Shown here: positions 7,948 to 15,693 of the stretch, piece after piece
How positions within the stretch are numbered: the stretch's first letter is position 1
How the letters are laid out: each line of letters opens with the position of its first letter
NCBI RefSeq assembly: GCF_041504345.1
Contig: NZ_CP167894.1
Location: forward strand, 3,501,056-3,565,055
Direction of reading: 5' to 3'
Origin: Vibrio sp. BS-M-Sm-2
Lineage (GTDB): Bacteria > Pseudomonadota > Gammaproteobacteria > Enterobacterales > Vibrionaceae
Length of the DNA stretch: 64,000 nt
Translations under genes and position numbers: made by a program
The notes under the pieces: model-generated
What the model was told of the DNA's origin: nothing
Database searches by the model: none
Seen by the model: the letters and a program-made list of their open reading frames with translations, nothing else

Positions 7948-9426
7948 TTATTCAATAATGCTGATGTTCATCTCAGCACCTTCGAAACCTAAGTCACTCA
8001 ACTCATCAGCATTGAAGTTGGTGGTGACTTCAATATCGCCAATACGTTCGGTAGTTTCGTTAACGGAATCTGTACTTCTTTTGCTACGTAGATTGTTGGT
8101 AATCGGTGTCGCTTGGCCAATCTCAATAGTACCTGCAAATTGAGAGTCTGCGTAGAAGTCACCCGATACATAAGAGTGGAATGGACGTAAGCTTCCGCCA
8201 GTCGCGTATTGCATGCTTGATAAGCCAGCTTCTTTAATAGCCCAGCCCCAATCCCACCATTTTGTTTCACCTGGAATGTATCGGTGATCCCATTGGTAGC
8301 GAATGTCTGCAGATTTATCACTACCGCGACCCATAGTGAAGGTGTGAGCTCTGTAAGGGCGGTTGTCTGGGTGTGTATGCCATGCGTTGCCACCCCAACG
8401 GAGGAAGCCGTTAAACTCAACATCGTAGCTAATGTCGGCGTTGAATCGGTACGGGTAGGAGATACTTGAACGATACAACTCAACTCGAATCGGAAGCTCT
8501 GAGTTGGCTGGGACCATCGGGCGCGCTTGAAGTGTCACTTGCTCGCTAGTGGAGCCCCCATTTGATTTAGAGAAGCTTTGGTTGGCTTCGAACTTAATGG
8601 TGAGCTTAGTTTCGCCAACAAGAGGCCACTTAAACGTATTCTCTGTTTGAACACTTTGTGAGAACCCATAGCTGTTCGTTTTTGACCAGTTTGTTGACTC
8701 ATCCACTTTCAGGTCGACAACCACTTGTTGCGCGATATTACTGTTGTTTCTTGCTGTTGCGTAAACGGTCTTAACCAGTTCACGATCTGATTCGACAACA
8801 TCACCATGCCAAAAGTTATCGTCGTTAACGGTGTAGGCAAAGTTGTCGACGGTGATTTTAGTTTTTTCCCCACAGCGATAACCGCTACAAGAACCACCAT
8901 TGTTTCCTTGTATCACCCAGCTGTCGCCAGAGCGATTTATTGTCATGTCTTCGCCAACGTACTGACTGTTATTGCCGCCAACCCATGCGTATCCAAGGTT
9001 GTGAGCTAGATAGCTTAGTGGGCGAACAAAATCGTTACGGTTATTGACCAACTCATATTGAACATCTAACTCGCTACCTTCTGGAACTGATTTAGCAGAG
9101 TAGTTTGGAATCTCAGACTGGTCATTGTTCGGATAACAGAACGTTTTGCCGTTGGTTGTATCTTGTTTAATAAGGCCATTATATCCCGGGCCCATGATCA
9201 CCCAGTTTCCTTTTAAGCCTGTGATCTGCCAAGTGCCCATTCTAGCCAGCAAAGCACTCTTTTGCTCTTCGGCTTCAAAGCGGTCTAACGGGCGATAGCC
9301 AGAGCGACATACATCGTCACCAAGTTGGTCATGGACTATTTGGTCTGGGTAAATTTTTGCGTTTACGCCAGTAGATAGAACAGACAACACTGCGGTTGCT
9401 AAGAGACTTCTGTTTATTCGGATCAT
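7948..9426 (-). CDS. aerA: aerolysin-family pore-forming toxin precursor
   Basis: 492 residues from ATG 9426, chosen because GAGGGA lies 7 bases upstream; an ATG five codons earlier (9441) overlaps that site. Signal peptide ~1-23 ends at GVNA. The mature protein matches Aeromonas aerolysin almost throughout: YPDQ start, MGPGYNG, SYLAHNLGYAWVGGN, SQYVGEDM, LVKTV, TNWSKTN, FKWPLVGET, GFLRWGGNAW, THPDNRP and KWWDWGW. Four cysteines (~40, 97, 180, 185) match the two aerolysin disulfides. Near the C-terminus RSKR (~447-450) sits where aerolysin is cut to release its inhibitory peptide, so activation by furin-like proteases is expected. The toxin is secreted, binds glycosylated (GPI) receptors, heptamerises and forms a beta-barrel pore. 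Upstream lies a membrane regulator pair. Confidence 0.95.
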   Translation of the reverse strand: MIRINRSLLATAVLSVLSTGVNAKIYPDQIVHDQLGDDVCRSGYRPLDRFEAEEQKSALLARMGTWQITGLKGNWVIMGPGYNGLIKQDTTNGKTFCYPNNDQSEIPNYSAKSVPEGSELDVQYELVNNRNDFVRPLSYLAHNLGYAWVGGNNSQYVGEDMTINRSGDSWVIQGNNGGSCSGYRCGEKTKITVDNFAYTVNDDNFWHGDVVESDRELVKTVYATARNNSNIAQQVVVDLKVDESTNWSKTNSYGFSQSVQTENTFKWPLVGETKLTIKFEANQSFSKSNGGSTSEQVTLQARPMVPANSELPIRVELYRSSISYPYRFNADISYDVEFNGFLRWGGNAWHTHPDNRPYRAHTFTMGRGSDKSADIRYQWDHRYIPGETKWWDWGWAIKEAGLSSMQYATGGSLRPFHSYVSGDFYADSQFAGTIEIGQATPITNNLRSKRSTDSVNETTERIGDIEVTTNFNADELSDLGFEGAEMNISIIE

Positions 9427-9975
9427 TAACAATTCCCTCATTTGTAATTTTTCTATTTTGATAATGTTTTTTGTGCCATGCAGTTAACAAGACAAGTTCA
9501 CTTTTTCATGTTGATAAATAGATAGATACTGAAAAGGGTTGAATTAATTTACCTTTTAAATTCAACGGTTTGTATTGTTTGATTTGTTTTTTGGTGAAAG
9601 AGAGTGTAACTAAAAAGAAAATGTTTGATGAGGCTCAAACCGTTTTTAGAAAAATGAGGAGTTATGATTGATACATTAACGTCAAATAGTTTTTGACGTG
9701 GTCTATCGCGAGTGAAATGAATGGTTAAGTACGAGAGGAGACATATTATTCACATCGTTTTTATTTGATGTAAATATCAACAGGAAAGCGATAAATCAGA
9801 TTTGGATGTTTAAATTTAATCCAGTGTTTTAAACACTCGATTAATTGAATGCTCAAAATACAAGAGATGTTTATTGATGCAGTAATAAATTTAACCATCC
9901 ATTTTTTATGTGTAATATTCAGAACGATGTTAATTAAAATAAAGTGAATTTAACTGGTGGCCAAACGGCGACAAA
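9427..9975. other. long AT-rich upstream region of aerolysin
   Basis: About 550 bases with no credible gene between the aerolysin start and the end of the VtrC-like gene. It is AT-rich, as for H-NS-silenced virulence promoters, and holds a perfect inverted repeat at 9679-9699 and a hairpin at its upstream end. The aerolysin promoter should be here. Confidence 0.6.
9679..9699. promoter_or_regulatory. inverted repeat upstream of aerolysin
   Basis: ACGTCAAA (9679-9686) and TTTGACGT (9692-9699) form a perfect 8-bp inverted repeat with a 5-base spacer, ~255 bases upstream of the aerolysin ATG. No T-run follows, so an operator is more likely than a terminator. Confidence 0.4.
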
Positions 9976-9989
9976 TTATCGTTTAGCCA
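9958..9989 (-). terminator. hairpin at the end of the co-component operon
   Basis: TGGCCAAACG (9958-9967) pairs with CGTTTAGCCA (9980-9989); the one mismatch is a G-U pair on the minus strand. The stem includes the stop codon of the VtrC-like gene. There is no T-run, so it may attenuate or stabilise rather than fully stop transcription. Confidence 0.35.
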
Positions 9990-10437
9990 AAAGTTGTGTT
10001 CTTCCATTATTACATGTCCGAATGATGGCAAACAGATCATTTGAACTTAATATATCAACCTTAAGTGTTAAAGGGTCATTGTTGATAAGCAGGTAGGGCG
10101 ACAACAAGCTGTCATTCATCGCTTTATTTATTTTTTGCACGGAGAGTAAGTCGATAGTGCCAGCTATTGAAAAGAATAGGGATTGAGAAGGGCCGGCCTC
10201 ACCTCTAAACCGTAGAACAATCGGGTCGGGCATGCTGTCATCTTGGACGGACATTAGGTGTAGAACCTCGTTATCGCTTATTTTGGTGAGTCCATTGGTT
10301 CGTAATACATTTCCATCTAACACAAGATCTACCACGCTATGTTGATAACGGTGCTCTTCTTGGGGTGGAGAAGAAGGAATACTCCATATACCAATCAATA
10401 ACGCTAACGAGGAAAACAGAGCTACAAATGGCATCAT
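9976..10437 (-). CDS. small periplasmic partner of the ToxR-like regulator (VtrC/ToxS-like)
   Basis: 153 residues. One N-terminal membrane segment (about residues 2-19) is followed by a ~130-residue periplasmic part made mainly of short beta stretches (VVDLVLDGNVL, PIVLRFRG, LTLKVDIL, DLFAIIRTC). It starts inside the stop of the ToxR-like gene (ATGATG overlapping TGA), so the two are translationally coupled. This matches the co-component pattern of ToxR/ToxS, TcpP/TcpH and VtrA/VtrC, in which the small partner protects the regulator and, for VtrA/VtrC, forms a lipocalin-like bile-salt pocket. I see no clear sequence match to a named member; the role is inferred from context and topology. Confidence 0.6.
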   Translation of the reverse strand: MMPFVALFSSLALLIGIWSIPSSPPQEEHRYQHSVVDLVLDGNVLRTNGLTKISDNEVLHLMSVQDDSMPDPIVLRFRGEAGPSQSLFFSIAGTIDLLSVQKINKAMNDSLLSPYLLINNDPLTLKVDILSSNDLFAIIRTCNNGRTQLLAKR

Positions 10438-11240
10438 AATTGGCCTCTCTTTAGGAATAATTCTATCTCTTCACTCGCTCGGTCTAATTGCGTGGCCGTG
10501 TAAAAGATATTGATGGACTGACGTGTCGTCTTGTTGAGTATGGAGAGTTCTGAATAGCCGGGCTCATCGCTGATGTATGCCACGCAATCACATTGGTATT
10601 TGTAGAGAATAGCCTCTAGTTCTGGGCTTAAGGACACTTTTGTTTCCTGAAAAACTTGGACCTGCCCAACCCATTGTTCATTAAGCCGGTTAAAGGGCGT
10701 GATATCCCCAAGGCTTTTATCGTGAACCTTAGCAAAAGCCAATAATGCCGAGGACAACAATAAACAACCCGTTATGAAATAACACAGCCTGTTTTTGTAT
10801 AAGCTGACCTGAGAGTAAGTAAGTGAAGTCGATTTGGATTCAGGTGTATCGTTGCTCGCAATAGAGGCCGCAATATTACTTTGACCGAGCGGGACTTGCT
10901 CGCTGACAGGCGTGAGGGGAATCGTCACTTCGCTTTGTGGTTGCGAGTCAATAAAGACGCATTCATCAATAAGTCGGTAACCGACCTTTGGCACTGTGAC
11001 GATGGGTGTTTCTCTGATGCCAAGTTTAACAAATCCTTGGCGAAGCAAACTGATACATTTCGCAAGTGACGTATCCCCAATGAACTCGCTTCCCCATGCG
11101 AAACTAATAATATCTTGTTTGTTCACAATCTCGGGTGAGTTTTTAAGTAATAACTCTAAAACGCGAGTTTCACGATATCCTATTTTAATAGAACGTTCGT
11201 CGTTATAAATACGGTTTTTAATCGGGTCAAATCTGATCAT
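10434..11240 (-). CDS. ToxR/VtrA-like membrane-anchored transcriptional regulator
   Basis: 268 residues. Residues ~5-95 are an OmpR/ToxR-type winged helix: RETRVLELLLKN, the recognition-helix region TSLAKCISLLRQGF and the wing VTVPKVGYRLID, close to the TVPKxGY wing of ToxR. A low-complexity linker (98-148) leads to one membrane segment (150-172, CYFITGCLLLSSALLAFA) and a ~95-residue periplasmic domain with two cysteines (C217, C219). It therefore binds DNA from the membrane and senses the periplasm. It overlaps the small partner gene by 4 bases; aerolysin is the next gene downstream on the same strand, a likely target. No strong SD before the ATG. A row of TCTAATTAA motifs lies 190-280 bases upstream. 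Confidence 0.85.
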   Translation of the reverse strand: MIRFDPIKNRIYNDERSIKIGYRETRVLELLLKNSPEIVNKQDIISFAWGSEFIGDTSLAKCISLLRQGFVKLGIRETPIVTVPKVGYRLIDECVFIDSQPQSEVTIPLTPVSEQVPLGQSNIAASIASNDTPESKSTSLTYSQVSLYKNRLCYFITGCLLLSSALLAFAKVHDKSLGDITPFNRLNEQWVGQVQVFQETKVSLSPELEAILYKYQCDCVAYISDEPGYSELSILNKTTRQSINIFYTATQLDRASEEIELFLKRGQL

Positions 11241-11427
11241 ATAGCCAACGTTTTATTTTTATTATAATTCTCTCAACAATTTAGATGACTATAAACTGAC
11301 TATTATATGAATTAAAGTCACATGTTTTATTCTGGTGTGTTTTTGCGTGGTTCAAACAAAAGCATTCTTCATTTTTTATGAAAGAAACTCTGCTATCTAG
11401 TCACAATCTGTTAAATATAAGTAATAT

Positions 11428-11522
11428 CTAATTAAGTTTTGATTTTATTAGGGAACTTTTAATTAGAGAGTATTGGCTTAATCTTTGTCTCTAATTTAAT
11501 TAGAACAGTGCTCTAATTAAAA
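11428..11522. repeat. cluster of TCTAATTAA motifs upstream of the ToxR-like operon
   Basis: TCTAATTAA occurs at 11428-11436 and 11512-11520, and its complement TTAATTAGA at 11459-11467 and 11496-11504. The last is half of a perfect 15-base palindrome, TCTAATTTAATTAGA (11490-11504). TTTTAATTAGAG (11457-11468) and CTCTAATTAAAA (11511-11522) are a perfect 12-bp inverted pair. ToxR-type regulators bind T-rich repeated elements, so this may be an autoregulatory region; it also precedes the end of the symporter gene. Confidence 0.5.
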
Positions 11523-11588
11523 TCTTATTTTATTTGTGGGTATACGGTAGTAATAATTTAGTCAGTTTAAGTATTGAATGGATAGAAA

Positions 11589-11614
11589 AAAGCCCGCACT
11601 TGAATGCGGGCTTT
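11589..11614 (-). terminator. rho-independent terminator of the riboswitch-controlled symporter
   Basis: AAAGCCCGCA (11589-11598) pairs with TGCGGGCTTT (11605-11614); on the minus strand a T-run follows the stem. Confidence 0.85.
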
Positions 11615-11631
11615 GGTTCAATCAATTCTGA

Positions 11632-13002
11632 TTATGCTTTTACAGCTTCACAATCGTTTGAAGACGTTAAAGGTTTGAAGAACAGCTTAGTTTCTTCGAT
11701 AACCACGTGGCGTAGCAAAATAAGGCCGATCAGGTTTGGAATTGCCATCAGGCCGTTCACGATATCGGCCATTATCCAGATCATGTCGAGCTTTAGGAAT
11801 GCTCCAGAAGCCACTAATGCGATGAATATTATCTTGTAAGGCAATACTGCTTTGGTACCTAGCAAGAACACAACGCAGCGCTCACCGTAGTAGTTCCAAC
11901 CTAAAATTGTTGTAAACGCAAAGAAGATCAGGCCAACAGAAACCAACATAGGGCCAAGGGTGTCTGCATTCAAACCAACGGCGAATGCATGAGTGGTCAT
12001 CGCAGCACCAGACAGGTCCGTTTGCCAAGCGCCCGTTAAGATAAGCGCCAAACCTGTCATGGTACAGATGATGATGGTATCGAAGAAGGTACCTGTCATA
12101 GATACAAGGCCTTGCTTCACGCATGAATCTGTTTTTGCAGCCGCCGCCGCCATTGGTGCGCTACCTAGACCAGATTCGTTCGAGAACACACCACGAGCGA
12201 TGCCTGATTGGATAGCAAGCATGATGCTTGCACCAAAGAAACCACCGGTTGCTGCTGTGTTGGTAAACGCAGAGGTAACAACAAGGGTAATAGCATTCAA
12301 CAGTTGGTCTGCATTTGAAATCAGAACGCTTAAACATGCGACAACGTACATAACCGCCATCGTAGGAACAACTTTCCCTGCCACCTTAGCGATAGATTGA
12401 ATACCACCAAGGGTTACCACTGCCACTAGTATCGTTAGAACGACAGCAGACATCTCACGAGAAGCACCAAATGAAATTTGAGTTGCGTCTAAGATAGCGT
12501 TTACTTGTGGGAAGGTACCAATACCGAAGCAGGCAACACCGAGCGCGAAGACAGCGAACATTACCGCCAAGATTCGTGAGCCGACACCGTATTGCAGGTA
12601 GTACATTGGGCCACCAACCATTTCGCCATTGCTATCGGTTCTGCGGTATTTAACGGCAAGTAGACATTCTGCGTATTTGGTCGCCATGCCAAATACAGCG
12701 GCAAGCCACATCCAGAATAGGGCACCAGGGCCACCAATCTTGATTGCGGTCGCTACACCAACGATGTTACCTGTACCAATGGTTGCGGAAAGCGCGGTAC
12801 ACAAAGCGGCAAAACTTGATACGTCACCCGTACCGGATTTGTCTTTGCTGAATACCATTTTTAGCGCGGTTGGGAGGTGTCTAAACTGGAGTAAGCCTAA
12901 GCGAAAAGTAAAGTAGATACCTGTACCCACTAGCAGAATAAGCAGTGGTGGTCCCCAAACGAATTGGTTGATGGTTTGTAGTGTAGCTTGTAGGTGGTTC
13001 AT
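11632..13002 (-). CDS. AGCS sodium/alanine-glycine symporter
   Basis: 456 residues with about ten to eleven membrane segments. AGCS signatures are clear: LSATIGTGNIVGVATA, IGGPGALFWMWLAA, GMATKYAECLLAVKYR, GPMYYLQYG and FSNESGLGSAPMAAAAA. It imports alanine and/or glycine with sodium across the inner membrane. AAGGGG stands 6 bases before the ATG. The long leader (13003-13380) contains a tandem glycine riboswitch, as found upstream of the homologous V. cholerae VC1422 gene, so glycine levels control it directly. A second AGCS gene (17480-19021) lacks such a leader. Confidence 0.93.
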   Translation of the reverse strand: MNHLQATLQTINQFVWGPPLLILLVGTGIYFTFRLGLLQFRHLPTALKMVFSKDKSGTGDVSSFAALCTALSATIGTGNIVGVATAIKIGGPGALFWMWLAAVFGMATKYAECLLAVKYRRTDSNGEMVGGPMYYLQYGVGSRILAVMFAVFALGVACFGIGTFPQVNAILDATQISFGASREMSAVVLTILVAVVTLGGIQSIAKVAGKVVPTMAVMYVVACLSVLISNADQLLNAITLVVTSAFTNTAATGGFFGASIMLAIQSGIARGVFSNESGLGSAPMAAAAAKTDSCVKQGLVSMTGTFFDTIIICTMTGLALILTGAWQTDLSGAAMTTHAFAVGLNADTLGPMLVSVGLIFFAFTTILGWNYYGERCVVFLLGTKAVLPYKIIFIALVASGAFLKLDMIWIMADIVNGLMAIPNLIGLILLRHVVIEETKLFFKPLTSSNDCEAVKA

Positions 13003-13009
13003 AGATTCC

Positions 13010-13034
13010 CCTTAATAAATTAAAAAATTTAAGG
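13010..13034 (-). promoter_or_regulatory. possible ribosome-site sequestering helix of the riboswitch
   Basis: On the minus strand CCTTAA (13034-13029) can pair with TTAAGG (13015-13010), and that TTAAGG is part of the symporter SD AAGGGG. It lies between the second aptamer and the start codon, where the expression platform must be. Short stem, so tentative. Confidence 0.3.
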
Positions 13035-13135
13035 AGAAGAGGGAAGGCAGTGCAGATCACAGGGATCGGGAGCACTACTTAATACATACGGATTTCTAGA
13101 TAGAATTCTTTTGTTAATTAAGGCTGTTGCTTTCC

Positions 13136-13380
13136 ACTCCTCTGTCCTTTTGCCTGAGAGTTTCACTTAGCGAATCACTTATAGATAAGTAACGGGCACT
13201 AAGCTTGCTCCTTCGGCGACCGATCTAACGGTTCTCTCCAGAGGTTCCTCCAACGACAGTCCTCACTTTTCTGGATTTCTCCAGCATAAAGCACCTGAAA
13301 GATTTACTTCTTCGGCGGGTCAATCTAACTAAATGTTAATATTTAGTTAAAAACCACTCTCCTGCAGTCTTCATCGGAAC
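13136..13380 (-). ncRNA. tandem glycine riboswitch
   Basis: Read on the minus strand, the first aptamer has GCAGGAGAGTGG, then CCGCCGAAGAAGTAAATC and TTTCAGGT, then GAGGACTGT. The second has CTCTGGAGAGAACCG, GCCGAAGGAGCAAG, AACTCTCAGGCAAAAGGACA and closing GAGGAGTGG. These are the conserved gcvT-type glycine aptamer cores, in the usual tandem order joined by a short linker. The downstream gene is an alanine/glycine symporter. A variable hairpin, CACTTATAGATAAGTAACGG region, lies in the second aptamer. Identification is by consensus motifs; boundaries are accurate to ~10 bases. Confidence 0.93.
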
Positions 13381-13552
13381 AATTACCTAAATAATTAGGT
13401 AATCTGTAGGCGTATCCTAGATCATATAAAATGTGATGTCAGCTACAAAATATCTGTTTGCACAAATGTTGTTCAACTAAATGATCAAACAACGAGTCTC
13501 TGACGTAACTTGCTTATTTAAATGGTATAAAATAGAGAAACAAGGAGGAGTT

Positions 13553-13711
13553 ATGACTCGACTAATAGCGATTGTTTTTTTATTGGCTTTGGCATTTGTA
13601 CTATTTCGTTACCGGACAAACGAAAAACTGCAAAAAGGGGTTGTGATAGTTATCGTTAGCAGCTTCCTTTTGTATACTGCCAGCTTGATGATTTCGGAGT
13701 TAACTCGTTAA
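13553..13711 (+). CDS. 52-residue two-helix membrane protein
   Basis: Starts at ATG 13553, which has a near-perfect ribosome site (AAGGAGGAG) 4 bases upstream; the reading frame extends further upstream but the SD fixes this start. Residues ~2-17 and ~28-47 are hydrophobic, separated by a charged turn RYRTNEKLQKG. Divergent from the glycine riboswitch gene and 149 bases upstream of the coiled-coil protein gene. No family recognised; the strong SD and clean topology argue that it is real. Confidence 0.65.
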   Translation: MTRLIAIVFLLALAFVLFRYRTNEKLQKGVVIVIVSSFLLYTASLMISELTR

Positions 13712-13860
13712 ACCTCTCTGTAAACAGTTGGGATGAATGTGTTAGCAAAGCTTAAGTGCTTCTGGCTTGAGCGATAGGTTTAACTGAGCCTACACTATCA
13801 GTATTGGCATCAGTGCCAGTGACCGCGTAACGTTAAACAAATTTTTGGGAGTACCCGCTA

Positions 13861-14595
13861 GTGAACCAGCAATCTGGACAAAGCGAACAAGATGAAGTGG
13901 TTGTTATTGAAGAACGCGATAAGCGCAGTCAGCTCTATATCGGCATTGCTGCGGTTATAGGTTTAGCGCTGGGTGGCTTAATCGGTTCTACAGTCACGGC
14001 TTCGAAGTGGGAGTCCACTTATCAGGTACTCGAAACCCGTTATCAAGAATTGCGCGACAGTAAAACAGAATTGATGACGTCGGTTGAAGCTAAAGTGGCA
14101 AAAGTTGATACCGAGATCGACGCCAAAGTCGAAGTTGCGCTAGCAAAGCAAGTGGAAGAGCATCAAAAAGAGCTTCAAGAGTTAGCGAAACAATCTGCGG
14201 TTTTAGAAAAGGCGAACTACTCGTTAGAGCAGCAGTTAAACGAACAAAAGCAAACGCTAGATAAAACTGAGCAAGATAATCAAAAGCTAAACCGTCAGGC
14301 GGATATGCAGTCGACCTTGTTTGAACGTTCTCGTGAACTGTTCCGTAAAGAATTACAAATATCTCAAGAACTTGAAAAGCTTGAGAAAGAAAGAGACGAG
14401 CTTGAACAGAACCTTGGTTCACTTAAGAAAGCGTGTGATGTGTTCTTAGATGGCACATCATGGGATGCGAAATCTGACGCGTGTGAGAAACAAGATAATG
14501 CCAACTCTAGACTGAGTGATATCAGACAGATGATTGAAGTCCACACCATGGATCTCAAGCAAATCAAAACACTTACTGAAGAGATGGGTTTATAA
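13861..14595 (+). CDS. membrane-anchored coiled-coil protein, function unknown
   Basis: 244 residues, GTG start with GGGAG about 9 bases upstream. A short acidic cytoplasmic N-terminus is followed by one membrane helix (~25-46, LYIGIAAVIGLALGGLIGS), then a ~150-residue heptad-rich coiled coil (Glu/Lys/Gln rich, about residues 55-185). Near the C-terminus two cysteines frame a short conserved-looking loop (KKACDVFLDGTSWDAKSDAC), possibly a disulfide. A similar gene neighbours the alanine symporter in other vibrios as far as I recall. Likely an envelope structural or chaperone-like protein; no function can be assigned. Confidence 0.75.
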   Translation: MNQQSGQSEQDEVVVIEERDKRSQLYIGIAAVIGLALGGLIGSTVTASKWESTYQVLETRYQELRDSKTELMTSVEAKVAKVDTEIDAKVEVALAKQVEEHQKELQELAKQSAVLEKANYSLEQQLNEQKQTLDKTEQDNQKLNRQADMQSTLFERSRELFRKELQISQELEKLEKERDELEQNLGSLKKACDVFLDGTSWDAKSDACEKQDNANSRLSDIRQMIEVHTMDLKQIKTLTEEMGL

Positions 14596-14641
14596 ACTCA
14601 AACCTTTAATCATTCATCTTTGGTTATCGCTATAACTATTC

Positions 14642-14677
14642 AAACGCCCACATCATGAAAATGGTGTGGGCGTTTTT
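14642..14677. terminator. strong bidirectional terminator
   Basis: AAACGCCCACA (14642-14652) pairs with TGTGGGCGTTT (14665-14675), T-rich on both sides. Serves the coiled-coil gene (+) and the LysR gene (-). Confidence 0.88.
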
Positions 14678-14686
14678 CGTTCCAGG

Positions 14687-15589
14687 TTATTTTTGTAGGT
14701 GAGCTGGACAAGTTTGTAAGTGCTCTACAAACATCGATATCTTCTTTGCTAGGTGTTTTCTTGATGCGTAGAAAGCATACAAGACCAAATCTTCAGGCTT
14801 ATACTCAAGCTCAACGACTTCTAGAGAGCCTGCCTTGATGTCTCCGAGACAGGCTTCGAGTGGCAATATAGAAAATCCAAGTCCAGCTAAGGCACCGGCT
14901 TTGGCGAGGCTTCCACTGTTTACTCTAAATGATGAATTTACTTTTTGGGTAATCAGTTCACCATCTGTGCTCTTGAATATCCAGGGTGTTCCATTCAATG
15001 CTGTTAAGCTGCTAATACAGGGTACGTGGAGTAAATCTGTTATTTGAAAAGGGCGCTTGGAGTCTTGAATTAACTTTGGTGCCGCAACAACTACACTCGG
15101 CCAACGTCGAATTTCTCGCGCAATCCAATTACTATCGGCCAACTTACCTCGACCAAAACTCAAGATAACATCAAACCCATCAAGCAGATCGCCTTTGGGG
15201 CTCAAGCTCGTATCACAACAGAGTGAAACTTTGGGGTGCTCAGTACAGAACGAAATTACAGCCTGCGCGAGAGCAGGTGTGTCTGGCATCAATACTCTTA
15301 ATTGCCCCTCTATGCCGTGTGAATATCGTGTTACTCCCTCTAGTGCTTCATTAAGCTGACCTAATAGGGGTTGTGTCGATTGGTATAGTTTCTCGCCGGC
15401 TTCTGTTGGCGCTATTTTTCGGGTGGTTCTTTCAAACAACCGAGTGTTGAGCTTTTCTTCTAATAGGGCTATGTGGCGGCTAACGTTTGATGTTGGTAAA
15501 TCTAAAAATTCTGCTGCTCTTTTAAAGCTATTGTTCTCGAAAACGCTATGGAAGCTTCTAAGCCATTGCTGTTCTATTTGATCGATCAT
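14687..15589 (-). CDS. LysR-family transcriptional regulator
   Basis: 300 residues from ATG 15589 (MIDQIEQQWLRSF), with GGGAT 5 bases upstream; the frame opens 28 codons earlier, but that part is not LysR-like. The N-terminal helix-turn-helix reads NSFKRAAEFLDLPTSNVSRHIALLEEKL, followed by RLFERTTRKIAPTEAG, then a ~200-residue periplasmic-binding-like effector domain. The ERTTRKIxPTEAG form is typical of the LTTR subgroup with substrate-binding similar to DsdC/AaeR-type regulators. Divergent from an MFS transporter 104 bases away, the classical arrangement in which the LTTR controls the transporter in response to its substrate. Confidence 0.9.
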   Translation of the reverse strand: MIDQIEQQWLRSFHSVFENNSFKRAAEFLDLPTSNVSRHIALLEEKLNTRLFERTTRKIAPTEAGEKLYQSTQPLLGQLNEALEGVTRYSHGIEGQLRVLMPDTPALAQAVISFCTEHPKVSLCCDTSLSPKGDLLDGFDVILSFGRGKLADSNWIAREIRRWPSVVVAAPKLIQDSKRPFQITDLLHVPCISSLTALNGTPWIFKSTDGELITQKVNSSFRVNSGSLAKAGALAGLGFSILPLEACLGDIKAGSLEVVELEYKPEDLVLYAFYASRKHLAKKISMFVEHLQTCPAHLQK

Positions 15590-15693
15590 CTTTATCCCAA
15601 ATTCTTGGATTATGTAACCAACAATAGCTACTTTGTTGACCTGTTTCACTTTGTACAATAACACCATTACCAATCAGTACAGTAGGGTGAAAT

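Noticed and set aside
7998..8483. 161-residue frame inside aerolysin on the same strand
   Set aside because: It is the +1/-1 shadow of a clear aerolysin gene and has Thr/Ser-rich nonsense composition.
12629..12916. 95-residue frame antisense to the AGCS symporter
   Set aside because: Complement of membrane-helix codons; no ribosome site or family match.
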